Shown: piece after piece, positions 44,522 through 54,704 of the stretch
How positions within the stretch are numbered: the stretch's first letter is position 1
How the letters are laid out: each line of letters opens with the position of its first letter
From: Porphyrobacter sp. SLTP
GTDB taxonomy: Bacteria; Pseudomonadota; Alphaproteobacteria; Sphingomonadales; Sphingomonadaceae
Length of the DNA: 62,444 nucleotides
Assembly (NCBI RefSeq): GCF_009905735.1
Contig: NZ_JAAALE010000018.1
Location: 1 to 62,444 of the forward strand
Direction of reading: 5' to 3'
Made by a program: the position numbers and the translations under genes
Notes under the pieces: generated by a model
What the model was told of the DNA's origin: nothing
Seen by the model: the letters and a program-made list of their open reading frames with translations, nothing else
Database searches by the model: none

Positions 44522-45075
44522 TGAACCGCTCTCAGGCCCGTTCGCTGGGTTGGGTCGCCGTGCTGGCGGTCTGCTTTGCTTTGGTGGTGGTGCTTAGCTT
44601 CAAGGTGCACGCGGTAAAAAGCGAAGTGCTGCTCGCCGAACGCCAGCTGATCGCGCTCGAGCGCGAGACGCTGCTGCTGGAAACCGAGTTCGAGACCCGC
44701 GCCAGCCAGCGCCAGCTCGCTGAATGGAACACGGTCGAATTCGGCTATGCCGCGCCGCGGGCGGGGCAGTTCCTCGAGGCCGAGCGCCAGCTCGCCAGCC
44801 TTGGTGAGACGCTGGGCCCTGATCAACCGGCACAGATCCGGCTGGCCCGCGCCGACAGCACCGATGTGGCCGAGGCCGCCAGCGATGCGCCGATGCGCTC
44901 GCCGGTTTCGGGCGCGAAGGTGACGCTCGCGTCGGCTTCGAGCGAGAAGGACGCTGGCGCAGTGTTCGCCGAGGCGTTTGGCGACTTCCTGATCGAAGCT
45001 TCGCCGATCCGCCCCGCGCGGGCTGAAACGCCGAAGTCCGGGGCGAAGGTCGCTGTTGCGGGTGTGGGCGAATGA
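44518..45075 (+). CDS. ftsL: Cell division protein FtsL
   Basis: This bitopic divisome protein links FtsQB to FtsWI. It has a membrane helix at ~10-30 ([20 protein letters not shown]) and a heptad coiled coil ([26 protein letters not shown]). At 185 residues it is much longer than the 121 of E. coli: the last 90 residues are an Ala/Ser-rich, low-complexity tail. Identification rests on topology and position between rsmH and ftsI, since FtsL sequences diverge. Both junctions are ATGA overlaps. Confidence 0.88.
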   Translation: MMNRSQARSLGWVAVLAVCFALVVVLSFKVHAVKSEVLLAERQLIALERETLLLETEFETRASQRQLAEWNTVEFGYAAPRAGQFLEAERQLASLGETLGPDQPAQIRLARADSTDVAEAASDAPMRSPVSGAKVTLASASSEKDAGAVFAEAFGDFLIEASPIRPARAETPKSGAKVAVAGVGE

Positions 45076-46814
45076 ACACGCTGGCGGCTCCGCTGGCCGC
45101 ACGCGTCGCCACCCCTGTGATTCCCGCCGGCCGCTTGCCCAGCATGGGCCTGCGCGCGCATTTGCTGTGGACCGCGCGGGTTCGGGTGTTGTGGCTGCTA
45201 GGCGGCTTTTCCCTTATCGCGCTGATTGCGCTGCTGCGGATCGCCTCGCTCGGCCTGGCCGGTCAGGCGCCGCAGCGCACCAGCCTTGAAGATGCGCTGC
45301 TCCCGCCACGCGGTGAGATCACGGATCGCAACGGCGCCCCGCTGGCGCGTGCCTTCCCCGCCTATGCCCTGTGGTTCGAACCCAAGGCGATGGGTGATAG
45401 CGGCGCGCCGCTGGTGCGTTCCCCGGCCGAGGTCGCGCGCGATCTGAAGGCGATTTTCCCCGATATCGACGAAGCGCGCATGACCCGCCGCCTCGCCTCA
45501 GGCCGTCCGGGCTATCTGCGCCGCCGCATCCTCCCCGAAGAAGCCAACCGCGTCTTCGGCCTCGGCGAAATCGCGCTGGAAATCCCGCGCGAGACCGACC
45601 GCTACTATCCCCAAGGCACGCTGGCAGCGCATGTTCTGGGGTATGTGGTCGAGGACGAAGGCGGCAAGATCGGCATGGAAGAGGTGTTGCAGAAGCGCCT
45701 GAGCCACCCCGACCACCGGATGGAACCGGTCGCGTTGTCGATCGACGTGCGGGCGCAGGGCGCGCTTGAGGACGAATTGCGGCGCGGGATGCTGGCGACC
45801 AACGCGCTCGGCGCGGCGGGCGTCGTGCTGGATGTCGATACGGGCGAAGTGATGGCACTCGCCAGCCTGCCCGAATTCGATCCCAATACCGCGGGCGCTG
45901 CCGGGGCGACCAATGTCTTCAACCGCGCCACCAACGGGGTTTACGAACTCGGCTCGACCTTCAAGCCGCTGACCGTAGCTGCCGCGATTGATGCGGGCGT
46001 GGTGCGCGATCTGGGTCGGCAGTGGAATGCCGCTCCCGTGCCATACGGCAATGGCCGCACGATAAAGGATTCGCACGACATGGGGGCGAGCATGAACGTG
46101 CCCCAGGCGCTGGTGCATTCCTCCAACACCGTCACCGCCCGCGTGGCTGACGAACTCGGCCCGGAACGTATGCGCCGCGCCATGATGGATCTGGGCATGG
46201 ACCGCCGTCCGTTCATCGAGCTGCCCGGCAAGGGCAGGCCGCTGTGGCCGAAGGGAAACTGGAGCCGCGTCACCAACATGACGGTGGGTTTCGGCCACGG
46301 CTTGTCGGTTACGCCGCTGCACCTCGCCGTCGCCTATGCCGCCATGGTCAATGGCGGGATCTGGCGCCCGGCGACGCTGATGAAGCTTGAGCCCACAAAG
46401 GTGCCGCGCGGTCGCCGGGTGTTCAAGGAATCGACCTCCTCGCGGATGCGCCAGCTGCTTCGAATGATCTCGCTCTATGGCACCGGCCGCAACGCCGATG
46501 CGCCCGGATACCGGGTGGGCGGCAAGACAGGTTCGGCGGAAAAGGCCGGGGTCGGGGGGTATAACAAGACCAAGCTCGTCTCATCCTTCGCTGCCGCCTT
46601 CCCGATGGACGCACCGCGCTATGTGGTGGTGGTGGTGGTCGACGAGCCCAAGGGCACCGTCGCCAGCAGCTTCCAGCGCACCGCCGCCTTCACCTCGGCG
46701 CCGATTGTCGGCCGTCTCGTGCCGCGTATCGGCCCGATGCTGGGCGTGCAGCCGGACGAGAACCGCGACGTCGATATCTCGGATCTGCGTTATCTGGTGG
46801 ATAAGGGCGAATGA
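45072..46814 (+). CDS. ftsI: Penicillin-binding protein 3 / FtsI, septal transpeptidase
   Basis: This class B PBP crosslinks peptidoglycan at the septum. It has 580 residues, an N-terminal membrane helix (~35-60), a pedestal domain with RGEITDRNGAPLA, and a transpeptidase domain. The catalytic Ser is S295 in the SxxK motif GSTFKPLT. The SxN motif is in LVHSSNTVTARVA, and the KTG motif is K485-G487 in VGGKTGSAEKAG. It partners FtsW, encoded in the same cluster, and overlaps murE by four bases. Confidence 0.97.
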   Translation: MNTLAAPLAARVATPVIPAGRLPSMGLRAHLLWTARVRVLWLLGGFSLIALIALLRIASLGLAGQAPQRTSLEDALLPPRGEITDRNGAPLARAFPAYALWFEPKAMGDSGAPLVRSPAEVARDLKAIFPDIDEARMTRRLASGRPGYLRRRILPEEANRVFGLGEIALEIPRETDRYYPQGTLAAHVLGYVVEDEGGKIGMEEVLQKRLSHPDHRMEPVALSIDVRAQGALEDELRRGMLATNALGAAGVVLDVDTGEVMALASLPEFDPNTAGAAGATNVFNRATNGVYELGSTFKPLTVAAAIDAGVVRDLGRQWNAAPVPYGNGRTIKDSHDMGASMNVPQALVHSSNTVTARVADELGPERMRRAMMDLGMDRRPFIELPGKGRPLWPKGNWSRVTNMTVGFGHGLSVTPLHLAVAYAAMVNGGIWRPATLMKLEPTKVPRGRRVFKESTSSRMRQLLRMISLYGTGRNADAPGYRVGGKTGSAEKAGVGGYNKTKLVSSFAAAFPMDAPRYVVVVVVDEPKGTVASSFQRTAAFTSAPIVGRLVPRIGPMLGVQPDENRDVDISDLRYLVDKGE

Positions 46815-48280
46815 AGCTGGGTGAGCTTCTGGCAAAGGCGGGCCTGGCAGGCGGCGGCGACGAAAGCGTCACCGGCTTTGCCATTGATCACCGCAAGGTC
46901 GCCCCCGGAACCATATTCGGGGCCTTCGAAGGTGCGACCGTTAATGGCGAGGACTTCATCCGCCCGGCCATCGCAGCGGGCGCGATTGCTGTCGTGGCCC
47001 GCCCGGAAGCGCGCGTCGAAGGTGCGCTGCACATTGCCGATGCCACCCCCCGCCGCGCCTTTGCGCGCCTTGCTGCGGGCTTCTTTTCCCCGGTGCCTGC
47101 CACCCTCGTTGCGGTGACGGGCACTAACGGCAAGACCTCCTGCGTCGAGATGACCCGCCAGATCTGGCGGATGGCGGGCGAACGCGCCGCGAGCATCGGC
47201 ACGCTGGGTGTGACCACGCCGGACGGCTCTGTTTCGACCGGGTTGACCACCCCTGACATCGTCACCTTCCTCGCCAACATGAGCGGGTTGGCGCGCGAGG
47301 GGGTGACCCACGTCGCCTATGAGGCATCGAGCCACGGCCTGTCGCAATATCGCAACGAGGGGCTGACGGTCTCCGCCAGCGCCTTCACCAATTTCAGCCG
47401 CGACCATCTCGACTACCACGGCACGATGGAGGCCTATTTCGCGGCCAAGATGCGGCTGTTCACAGAGGTTGTCACACCCGGCAGCCCGGCGGTGATCCAT
47501 GACGCAGGCGACGGGTCGGAGTGGACCGCCAAGGCGATTGCCGAGGCCGAGGCGCGCGGGCTCAAGGTCATGAGCGTGGGCGAGGGCGGCACCTTCCTGC
47601 GCCTTGTTTCGCGTGAACCCGGACAGTTGGGGCAGCTTCTTCACATCGAACATGAAGGCGAAACGCGGAAGGTCAATCTGCCGCTGATCGGGGCCTATCA
47701 GGCCGCCAATGCGCTGGTTTCAGCCGGCCTCGCCATGGCGACCGGGGTTGCGCCGTCCACCGTGTTCGAAGCGCTGACCCGGCTGCAACCGGTGCGCGGG
47801 CGGTTGGAGCGTGCGGCGCTCAATCAGGCGGGCGCGCCGGCCTATGTCGACTATGCTCATACGCCCGATGCGCTCGAAGCCGCCATCGCCGCGCTGCGTC
47901 CGCATGTGGCGGCAGGCGGCAAGCTGATCGTGGTCTATGGCGCGGGCGGGGACCGCGATGCGGGCAAGCGCCCGCAGATGGGCGCAGTCGCCGCGCGCGC
48001 CGCTGACGTTGCCATTGTCACTGACGACAACCCCCGCAGCGAAGACCCGGCCGCCATCCGCGCCGCGATCATGGCCGGGGCCGGGCCCAACACCCGCGAA
48101 GTGGGTGACCGCCGCGCCGCCATCGCCGCCGCAATTGGGGAAGCCGGGGCAAACGACATTGTGCTCATCGCCGGCAAAGGCCACGAGCAGGGTCAAATAT
48201 TCGGGTCTGGAGAAACAATGCGGATCGAAGCTTTCGACGATGTCGAAGTCGCGCGTGAATGTGCTGGAGGGCAGTGCTGA
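46811..48280 (+). CDS. murE: UDP-MurNAc-tripeptide synthetase MurE
   Basis: This Mur ligase adds meso-diaminopimelate to UDP-MurNAc-L-Ala-D-Glu. The ATP loop is VAVTGTNGKTSCVEMTRQIW. The carbamoylated-Lys region, YEASSHGLSQYR with FTNFSRDHLDYHGTMEAYFAAK, is present. DDNPRSEDP is the DNPR signature that selects meso-DAP rather than lysine. It is 489 residues long. It overlaps ftsI and murF (TGATG). Confidence 0.97.
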   Translation: MKLGELLAKAGLAGGGDESVTGFAIDHRKVAPGTIFGAFEGATVNGEDFIRPAIAAGAIAVVARPEARVEGALHIADATPRRAFARLAAGFFSPVPATLVAVTGTNGKTSCVEMTRQIWRMAGERAASIGTLGVTTPDGSVSTGLTTPDIVTFLANMSGLAREGVTHVAYEASSHGLSQYRNEGLTVSASAFTNFSRDHLDYHGTMEAYFAAKMRLFTEVVTPGSPAVIHDAGDGSEWTAKAIAEAEARGLKVMSVGEGGTFLRLVSREPGQLGQLLHIEHEGETRKVNLPLIGAYQAANALVSAGLAMATGVAPSTVFEALTRLQPVRGRLERAALNQAGAPAYVDYAHTPDALEAAIAALRPHVAAGGKLIVVYGAGGDRDAGKRPQMGAVAARAADVAIVTDDNPRSEDPAAIRAAIMAGAGPNTREVGDRRAAIAAAIGEAGANDIVLIAGKGHEQGQIFGSGETMRIEAFDDVEVARECAGGQC

Positions 48281-49770
48281 TGAACATGCCCATCGCTCAC
48301 CCGATGCTGCACCAATGGCCGGTCACCGCCCGCGACACGTTGCCGCTTGCCCTGTGGAGCGCGGCCGAAATCGAAGCGGCCACCGGTGGCATTGCCAGCC
48401 ATGACTTTCAGGCGGCAGGCGTCGAGATGGACTCGCGCGATGTGAAGGCGGGCGATCTGTTCGTGGCCTTGAAGGGCGAGGCCATGGACGGCCACCGCTT
48501 CATCGAGGCGGCCTTTGCCAAGGGCGCGGTTGCGGCCATCGTTGACCGTCCCGTCGATGTTCCGCACGTGCTCGTCAAGGATACCACCGCCGCGCTCCAC
48601 GCGCTTGCCCACGCTGCGCGCGACCGCGCGATTGAGGCGGTGCGGATCGGGATCACCGGATCGGTCGGCAAGACCGGGGTGAAAGAGGCAATCTTCGCCT
48701 GCCTCGACCGCGCCAGCCGCGGTGCGGCGCATCGGTCGGTGCGCAGCTACAACAATCATGTCGGCGTGCCGCTTTCGCTGGCGCGGATGCCCGCCCGCGC
48801 CAAGTTCGGCGTGTTCGAGATGGGCATGAACCATGCGGGCGAAATCGCCCCGCTTTCGGCCCATGCCCGTCCTCACGTTGCGCTGATCACCACCATCGCG
48901 CCTGCCCATATCGAAAACCTCGGCAGTCTTGAGGCTATCGCGGATGAGAAGGCGCAGATCTTCACCGGCCTCGTTGACGGCGGCGTCGCCATCATTCCCG
49001 CAGACAGCGAATGGGCCGAACGCATGATCGGCCACGCCAAGGCTTGCGGCGCGCATGTCATCACCTTCGGGCGCGCGAAGACCGCCGATGTGCGATTGCT
49101 CGATGCGATCCCGGCGGCAGGTGGCGGTTCGCTTGTCACGGCTGATCTCGGCGACCGGCGCATTTGCTACACCATCGCCGAACCGGGCGAGCACTGGATT
49201 GTCAATTCGCTCGGCGTCATGGCGGCAGTCCGCGCGGCAGGTGGCGATCTTGCGAGCGCGGGGCTGGCACTGGCCGAGATGGGCGGGCTGAAGGGTCGGG
49301 GCGCACGCCACACCATCGCGGCGCGTGGCGGCACGGCGCTGCTGATCGACGAAAGCTACAACGCCAACCCCGCTTCCATGCGCGCAACCCTCAAGGCGCT
49401 GAGCCAGACGCCTGCCACCCGCCGCATCGCGGTGCTCGGCAGCATGAAGGAGCTCGGCGACTTTGCCGACCGCTTCCACCGCCAGTTGGCCGAACCGATT
49501 GCCGACGCTGGCATCTCGCATGTGATCCTCGTGGGCGACGAGATGCGCGCCCTGGCAGACGAGTTGGGGAAAGCCGCCGCCGCAATGCTTGGCAACAGCG
49601 TCACCTTCGCCCATTGCGAAGGACCTGCCGAGGCGATCGCGGCGCTCGGGCAATTCGGTCTTGCGCAAGGCGATGCGGTGCTGGTCAAGGGGTCCAATTC
49701 AGTGGGTCTTGGTAGGCTGGTGTCACATCTTACCGAGACTGCCCGTGCACCAGGCGCAACCGGAGGCTGA
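48280..49770 (+). CDS. murF: UDP-MurNAc-pentapeptide synthetase MurF
   Basis: This Mur ligase adds D-Ala-D-Ala to the UDP-MurNAc tripeptide. The ATP loop is IGITGSVGKTGVKEAIF. FGVFEMGMNHAGEIAPLS and TTIAPAHIENLGSLEAIADEK follow, and LIDESYNANPASMRATLKAL is the MurF-specific motif of the C-terminal domain. It has 496 residues from the ATG at 48280, which overlaps the murE stop. A 22-base gap separates it from mraY. Confidence 0.96.
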   Translation: MNMPIAHPMLHQWPVTARDTLPLALWSAAEIEAATGGIASHDFQAAGVEMDSRDVKAGDLFVALKGEAMDGHRFIEAAFAKGAVAAIVDRPVDVPHVLVKDTTAALHALAHAARDRAIEAVRIGITGSVGKTGVKEAIFACLDRASRGAAHRSVRSYNNHVGVPLSLARMPARAKFGVFEMGMNHAGEIAPLSAHARPHVALITTIAPAHIENLGSLEAIADEKAQIFTGLVDGGVAIIPADSEWAERMIGHAKACGAHVITFGRAKTADVRLLDAIPAAGGGSLVTADLGDRRICYTIAEPGEHWIVNSLGVMAAVRAAGGDLASAGLALAEMGGLKGRGARHTIAARGGTALLIDESYNANPASMRATLKALSQTPATRRIAVLGSMKELGDFADRFHRQLAEPIADAGISHVILVGDEMRALADELGKAAAAMLGNSVTFAHCEGPAEAIAALGQFGLAQGDAVLVKGSNSVGLGRLVSHLTETARAPGATGG

Positions 49771-49792
49771 GGCCGAGCCAAGGGACGACTGA

Positions 49793-50863
49793 ATGCTTTA
49801 TCTGCTTGCCGAGTGGCTTGGCTTCGAGGGCATCCTCAATCTGGTTCGCTACCAGAGCTTTCGTGCGGGCGCGACGCTGATGACGGCGCTGGTGATCGGC
49901 CTGATCATCGGCCCGCGCTTCATCAACCTGCTGCGCGTGCGGCAGGGCAAAGGCCAACCGATCCGCGAAGACGGCCCGCAATCGCACCTCGCCAAGCGCG
50001 GGACGCCGACGATGGGCGGGCTGATGATCCTCACCTCGCTGGCAGCGGCGCTGTTGTTGTGGATGGATCTGTCGAGCCCGTTTGTCTGGGCCTGTCTGGC
50101 GGTCACCATCGGCTTCGGGATCATCGGCTTCCTCGACGATTACGACAAGGTCTCCAAGAACAGCCATGCGGGCGTGCCGGGACGCGTGCGTCTGCTGGGC
50201 GAGTTTGTGGTGGCAGGCTTGGCGAGTTGGCTGATCGTCAGCCAGATTAACACCAACCTGTACCTGCCGTTCCTGACCGGGGTGAGCATTCCGCTGGGAC
50301 CGGCCTATTACGTGTTCGCCGCCTTCGTCATCGTCGGCGCGGGCAATGCGGTGAACCTGACCGACGGGCTTGATGGCCTTGCGATCATGCCGGTGATCAT
50401 CGCCAGCGGCACCTTTGCTATCATCGCCTATCTGGTCGGGCGTGCGGACTTCTCCACCTATCTTGGTATCCCGCATGTGCCGGGTGCGGGCGAGCTGGCG
50501 ATTTTCTGCGCGGCGATCATGGGTGCGGGGCTTGCCTTCCTGTGGTTCAACGCGCCCCCTGCGGCCGTGTTCATGGGCGATACCGGTTCACTGGCACTCG
50601 GCGGGGCTTTGGGTGCGATTGCGGTCGCTTCGCACCATGAGGTCGTGCTGGCGATTGTCGGCGGATTGTTCGTGCTCGAAGCCGTCAGCGTGATCGTGCA
50701 GGTGTTCTGGTTCAAGCGCACCGGTCGCCGCGTGTTCAAGATGGCCCCGATCCACCACCATTTCGAACAATTGGGCTGGAGCGAGAGCAAGGTCGTGATC
50801 CGGTTCTGGATCATCGCCATCGTGCTGGCGCTGATCGGCCTTTCGACGCTGAAGCTGCGGTAG
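49793..50863 (+). CDS. mraY: Phospho-MurNAc-pentapeptide transferase MraY
   Basis: This enzyme transfers phospho-MurNAc-pentapeptide to undecaprenyl phosphate, giving lipid I. It is a 10-helix membrane protein of 356 residues. Signatures are [43 protein letters not shown] and the histidine motif [13 protein letters not shown]. It begins [11 protein letters not shown] at 49793 with a GGGACGA site. MurD follows after 12 bases. Confidence 0.98.
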   Translation: MLYLLAEWLGFEGILNLVRYQSFRAGATLMTALVIGLIIGPRFINLLRVRQGKGQPIREDGPQSHLAKRGTPTMGGLMILTSLAAALLLWMDLSSPFVWACLAVTIGFGIIGFLDDYDKVSKNSHAGVPGRVRLLGEFVVAGLASWLIVSQINTNLYLPFLTGVSIPLGPAYYVFAAFVIVGAGNAVNLTDGLDGLAIMPVIIASGTFAIIAYLVGRADFSTYLGIPHVPGAGELAIFCAAIMGAGLAFLWFNAPPAAVFMGDTGSLALGGALGAIAVASHHEVVLAIVGGLFVLEAVSVIVQVFWFKRTGRRVFKMAPIHHHFEQLGWSESKVVIRFWIIAIVLALIGLSTLKLR

Positions 50864-50875
50864 GGCGCCGCGCGG

Positions 50876-52246
50876 ATGATCACCTCTCCCGCCTTTGCCG
50901 GTAAGCGTTACGCGGTGCTCGGCCTCGCGCGCTCGGGCGCGGCGGCGGCTGAGGCCTTGATCGCGAGCGGGGCGGAAGTGATCGGCTGGGACCGGCAGGA
51001 TGTCGCGCGTGAGCCCTTCGTGGGCCGCTGCCGCTTGATCGACCCGCTGGAGCTGGACCTCACCGGTTTCGCAGGCGTGGTGGTGTCGCCCGGTGTGCCG
51101 CTGAACTCGCACCCCATCGCGCCACATGTGTGGCAATATGGCCTGCCCGTCATCGGCGACATTGAGCTGTTCGCCGCGGCCCGCGCACACCTTCCGCCGC
51201 ACCGCGTGGTGGGCATTACCGGCACCAACGGAAAGTCGACCACCACCGCGCTGACCCACCACATCCTCGAAAGCGCGGGTGTGCCTTGCGTGATGGGCGG
51301 GAATATCGGCGATCCGATCCTCGGACAGGACCCGCTGCCGGAAGGCGGGGTCTATGTGCTGGAACTGTCGAGCTTCCAGATCGACCTCACCTTCACGCTC
51401 GATTGCGACATTGCCGCGCTGACCAACATCACGCCCGATCATCTCGACCGCTATGCCAGTTTTGAAGCCTATGCCGCGTCCAAGGAACGCCTGTTCGCAA
51501 TGCAGCAGACCGGCACTGCGCTGATTTGTGACGAGGATGAACCCACCCGTGCGATCGCTGATCGGCTGGCAGCGACGGGCAAGCCGCTGGTGCGGGTCAA
51601 GACCGCCGATCTTGAAGCGGCGGGGCTGGCGGAGGGCCGCTCGCCCTCGCTCGCCGGGCCGCACAATGCCCAGAACGCCGCCGTCGCGGTGGCGATCTGC
51701 CGCCAGCTGGGGCTGACGGATGCGCAGATTGCTCACGGCCTTGCCACCTATCGCGGCCTTCCCCACCGGATGGAACGCGTGTGCGAGGTGGACGGCGTTA
51801 CCTATATCAACGACAGCAAGGCGACCAACGCCGCTTCGGCCGCCCCGGCACTCGCTGCGTTCCCGCCTGACCCGGCCATCAATGACGGCGCGCCGCGCAT
51901 CCACTGGATCGTCGGCGGATTGCCCAAGGAAGACGGGCTAGGCGCCTGCGCCGACCATCTCGGCAATGTCGCGGCGGCCTATACCGTCGGGGAGGCCGGG
52001 CCGATGTTTGCCGATCTGCTCGAAGGTCAGGTTCTGACCCACCGCTGCGAGCTGATCAGCGAAGCCGTGCGCCGCGCTGCCGAAGCAGCCCGTCCGGGCG
52101 AGGTGGTGCTGCTTTCCCCCGCCTGCGCCAGTTACGATCAGTTCCGCGATTACGAGAAGCGCGGCACCCACTTCCGCCAGATGGTCGGGGTCATCACCGG
52201 TTGCGACCCGTGCGGTGACGCGGCGAGCCGGAGCATTCTGCCATGA
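50876..52246 (+). CDS. murD: UDP-MurNAc-L-alanine:D-glutamate ligase MurD
   Basis: This Mur ligase adds D-glutamate. The N-terminal Rossmann-like part carries VLGLARSGAAAAEALIASG. The ATP loop is VVGITGTNGKSTTTALTHHIL, the Mg site is YVLELSSFQIDLTF, and NITPDHLDRYASFEAYAASKERLF follows. GLPHRMERV and INDSKATNAASA mark the C-terminal domain. It has 456 residues. It overlaps ftsW by four bases (52243-52246). Confidence 0.97.
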   Translation: MITSPAFAGKRYAVLGLARSGAAAAEALIASGAEVIGWDRQDVAREPFVGRCRLIDPLELDLTGFAGVVVSPGVPLNSHPIAPHVWQYGLPVIGDIELFAAARAHLPPHRVVGITGTNGKSTTTALTHHILESAGVPCVMGGNIGDPILGQDPLPEGGVYVLELSSFQIDLTFTLDCDIAALTNITPDHLDRYASFEAYAASKERLFAMQQTGTALICDEDEPTRAIADRLAATGKPLVRVKTADLEAAGLAEGRSPSLAGPHNAQNAAVAVAICRQLGLTDAQIAHGLATYRGLPHRMERVCEVDGVTYINDSKATNAASAAPALAAFPPDPAINDGAPRIHWIVGGLPKEDGLGACADHLGNVAAAYTVGEAGPMFADLLEGQVLTHRCELISEAVRRAAEAARPGEVVLLSPACASYDQFRDYEKRGTHFRQMVGVITGCDPCGDAASRSILP

Positions 52247-53472
52247 CCGCTCCGGCCTATAGCTCTGCCCCCCGTGGGGCTGGCAATTTTCTCCCCCCCG
52301 TCCCGGTGCAGCGCCGCTGGCGTGATGCCCTGCGCATCTGGTGGCGTGAGATCGACAAGGTGCTGCTGCTGCTGATCGGCCTGCTGATGGCGATCGGGAT
52401 AGTCGCGGTCGCTGCGGCCTCGCCTGCAAGCGCCGACCAGCTTTCGACCGCCAAAGAGCGCGTGGCTGATTTCATGTTCTTCAAGCGCCACATCGTGTTT
52501 CAGCTGATGGGGCTGACGCTGATGATCGGCTTGTCGTTCCTCAACCGCGATCAGGCCCGGCGGCTTGGCATTCTGGTCGGCGCGGTGATGCTGGCGCTGT
52601 TGTTCGTGGTACCGATCATCGGCGAGGAAAAGAACGGCGCCAAGCGCTGGATCAATGTCGGCATGAGCCTTCAGCCGTCCGAGTTCCTCAAACCTGGCTT
52701 TGCGATTATCTGCGCATGGATCCTGAGCTGGCGCCTGCGCGATCCGGGCCTGCCCGTGGTGTGGTATGTCACCGGGCTGATGGGGCTGATCGCGGGCCTC
52801 CTGATGCTGCAACCCAACCTTGGCGACGCGATCCTGTTTGGCGGGATCTGGCTGGTGATGGTGCTACTCGCCGGCGTCGCGTGGCAGCGCATCGGCGGGC
52901 TGATCGGCGCGGGCGTGGGCGCGCTGGGGCTGGCCTATGTGTTCTATGACAATGCCCGCCACCGCATCGACGGGTTTCTGGGCGGTGGCACGGCCTTCGA
53001 TCAAGTCGACCTTGCCCAGCGCACCATCACGGCGGGCGGCTGGACCGGCACCGGCCTGTGGCTCGGCGTGCGGAAGATGAACCTGCCCGAGGCGCATACC
53101 GATTACATCTTCTCGGTCATTGGCGAGGAGTTCGGGCTCATCACCTGCGGGCTGATCGTGCTGCTCTACTGTGCGCTGGTGCTGCGGGTGTTGCTGCGGC
53201 TGGTGGGCGAGGACAATCTGTTTGCGCTGCTGGCGGCGACCGGACTCATCACGCAATTCGGCGGGCAGGCCTTCATCAACATGCTGGTGAACCTCAAGCT
53301 GTTCCCCTCGAAAGGGATGACCTTGCCGCTGATCTCCTATGGCGGTTCATCGACACTGGCGGTGTGCTTCACGCTTGGGCTATTGCTGGCGATCACCCGG
53401 CGCAATCCGTTCCTCGCTCGTGAGGGCGGCAGTTTGCGCGATCTGATCGAACGCAAGGAACCCGGCGCATGA
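52243..53472 (+). CDS. ftsW: Peptidoglycan glycosyltransferase FtsW
   Basis: This SEDS-family lipid II polymerase acts at the septum with FtsI. It has 409 residues and ten helices. Conserved parts are NGAKRWINVGMSLQPSEFLK, LLMLQPNLGDAIL, EAHTDYIFSVIGEEFG with the catalytic Asp loop, and KGMTLPLISYGGSSTLAVC. The first 25 residues are a Pro-rich cytoplasmic tail. It overlaps both murD and murG. Confidence 0.97.
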   Translation: MTAPAYSSAPRGAGNFLPPVPVQRRWRDALRIWWREIDKVLLLLIGLLMAIGIVAVAAASPASADQLSTAKERVADFMFFKRHIVFQLMGLTLMIGLSFLNRDQARRLGILVGAVMLALLFVVPIIGEEKNGAKRWINVGMSLQPSEFLKPGFAIICAWILSWRLRDPGLPVVWYVTGLMGLIAGLLMLQPNLGDAILFGGIWLVMVLLAGVAWQRIGGLIGAGVGALGLAYVFYDNARHRIDGFLGGGTAFDQVDLAQRTITAGGWTGTGLWLGVRKMNLPEAHTDYIFSVIGEEFGLITCGLIVLLYCALVLRVLLRLVGEDNLFALLAATGLITQFGGQAFINMLVNLKLFPSKGMTLPLISYGGSSTLAVCFTLGLLLAITRRNPFLAREGGSLRDLIERKEPGA

Positions 53473-54704
53473 CCAGCCATACCCCGACCGGCGCTTCTCG
53501 CCATTATGTGCTGGCTGCAGGCGGCACCGGCGGACACCTGATCCCGGCCTTTGCGCTGGCGGCAGAGCTCCATGCGCGCGGCCATCATGTGGCGCTGATA
53601 ACCGATGAACGCGGCGCGGCGATCCCGGGCAAGCCCGATTTCCTCACCGCCCATGTGCTGCCCGCCGGGCGCTTCGGCAAGAACCCGCTCGGCTGGCCGG
53701 CCGGGATCAGCGCCGTGCTGGAAGGCCGGGCGATGGCGCTGCGGTTGTTTGAAGCCTTCGCGCCGTCCGCTGTCGTCGGCTTCGGCGGCTATCCTGCGCT
53801 TCCCGCGTTGCTGGCGGCCACAGCGGTCAAATTGCCGAGCATCGTCCACGAACAGAACGCGGTGCTGGGCCGCGTGAACCGGCTGCTGGCGGGCCGGGTG
53901 GACGCGATTGCGACCTCCTATGACAAGGTCGACCGCTTGAAGCCCAAGCACGCCCACAAGGTGCGCCTGACCGGCAACCCGGTGCGCGCCGAGGTGTTGT
54001 CTCTGCGCGACAAGGACTTCCCGGCCTTCACCGAAGAAAGCCTGCTGCGCATTCTGGTGACCGGCGGATCGCAGGGCGCGCGAGTGCTTTCGGAGGTGGT
54101 GCCCGATGGCCTCGCCATGTTGCCGCCTGCGCTGCGGCAGCGCTTGCAGGTGACTCAGCAATGCCGTGCCGAGGATCTGGAGACGGTGCGGGCGCGCTAT
54201 GCCAATCACGATATCCCGGCTGAACTCGGCACCTATTTCGAGGACATGCACGAACGGCTCGCTGACGCGCATCTGTTCATCGGCCGCGCGGGTGCTTCGA
54301 CCATTGCCGAGCTGACCGCTGTGGGGCGTCCGGCGATCCTCATCCCGCTGCCGATTGCGACCGATGATCACCAGGCAGTCAACACCCGCGAGATGGTGAA
54401 GGCTGGCGGTGCGCGGATGATCCGGCAGGATGCGTTCCAGCCCAAGGAGCTGGCCAAGCAGATTCAGGCGATGGCGATGAACCCCGCCAGCCTCGCGAAT
54501 GCCGCGCACTGCGCCTTCAATTGCGGGCGGCCCGATGCGGCGAAGGACCTCGCTGACCTCGTCGAAAGCATGAGCGGGATCGATCTGATGGACGTGATCC
54601 GGGTGGGCGAAGGCGCGCACCGCGCCGCGCAAGCCACGACCCGCCCGCAGGCCGCGACCCGCAAGGCGGCCAAGGACGCCGTCAATCAGGGGTCAGATGC
54701 ATGA
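53469..54704 (+). CDS. murG: UDP-GlcNAc:undecaprenyl-PP-MurNAc-pentapeptide GlcNAc transferase MurG
   Basis: This GT28 enzyme makes lipid II from lipid I on the inner face of the membrane. The N-terminal donor loop is [20 protein letters not shown], and [14 protein letters not shown] and [15 protein letters not shown] follow. The C-terminal domain shows [14 protein letters not shown] and [25 protein letters not shown]. It has 411 residues with an Ala-rich C-terminal tail of about 35, longer than usual. It overlaps murC by ATGA. Confidence 0.97.
   Translation: MTSHTPTGASRHYVLAAGGTGGHLIPAFALAAELHARGHHVALITDERGAAIPGKPDFLTAHVLPAGRFGKNPLGWPAGISAVLEGRAMALRLFEAFAPSAVVGFGGYPALPALLAATAVKLPSIVHEQNAVLGRVNRLLAGRVDAIATSYDKVDRLKPKHAHKVRLTGNPVRAEVLSLRDKDFPAFTEESLLRILVTGGSQGARVLSEVVPDGLAMLPPALRQRLQVTQQCRAEDLETVRARYANHDIPAELGTYFEDMHERLADAHLFIGRAGASTIAELTAVGRPAILIPLPIATDDHQAVNTREMVKAGGARMIRQDAFQPKELAKQIQAMAMNPASLANAAHCAFNCGRPDAAKDLADLVESMSGIDLMDVIRVGEGAHRAAQATTRPQAATRKAAKDAVNQGSDA

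Noticed and set aside
53337..54632. Long minus-strand open frame (431 codons) opposite murG
   Set aside because: It is an antisense shadow of a well-supported gene in GC-rich DNA; its protein is Arg/His-rich without any family motif. The same holds for those opposite murC, ftsA and ftsZ.
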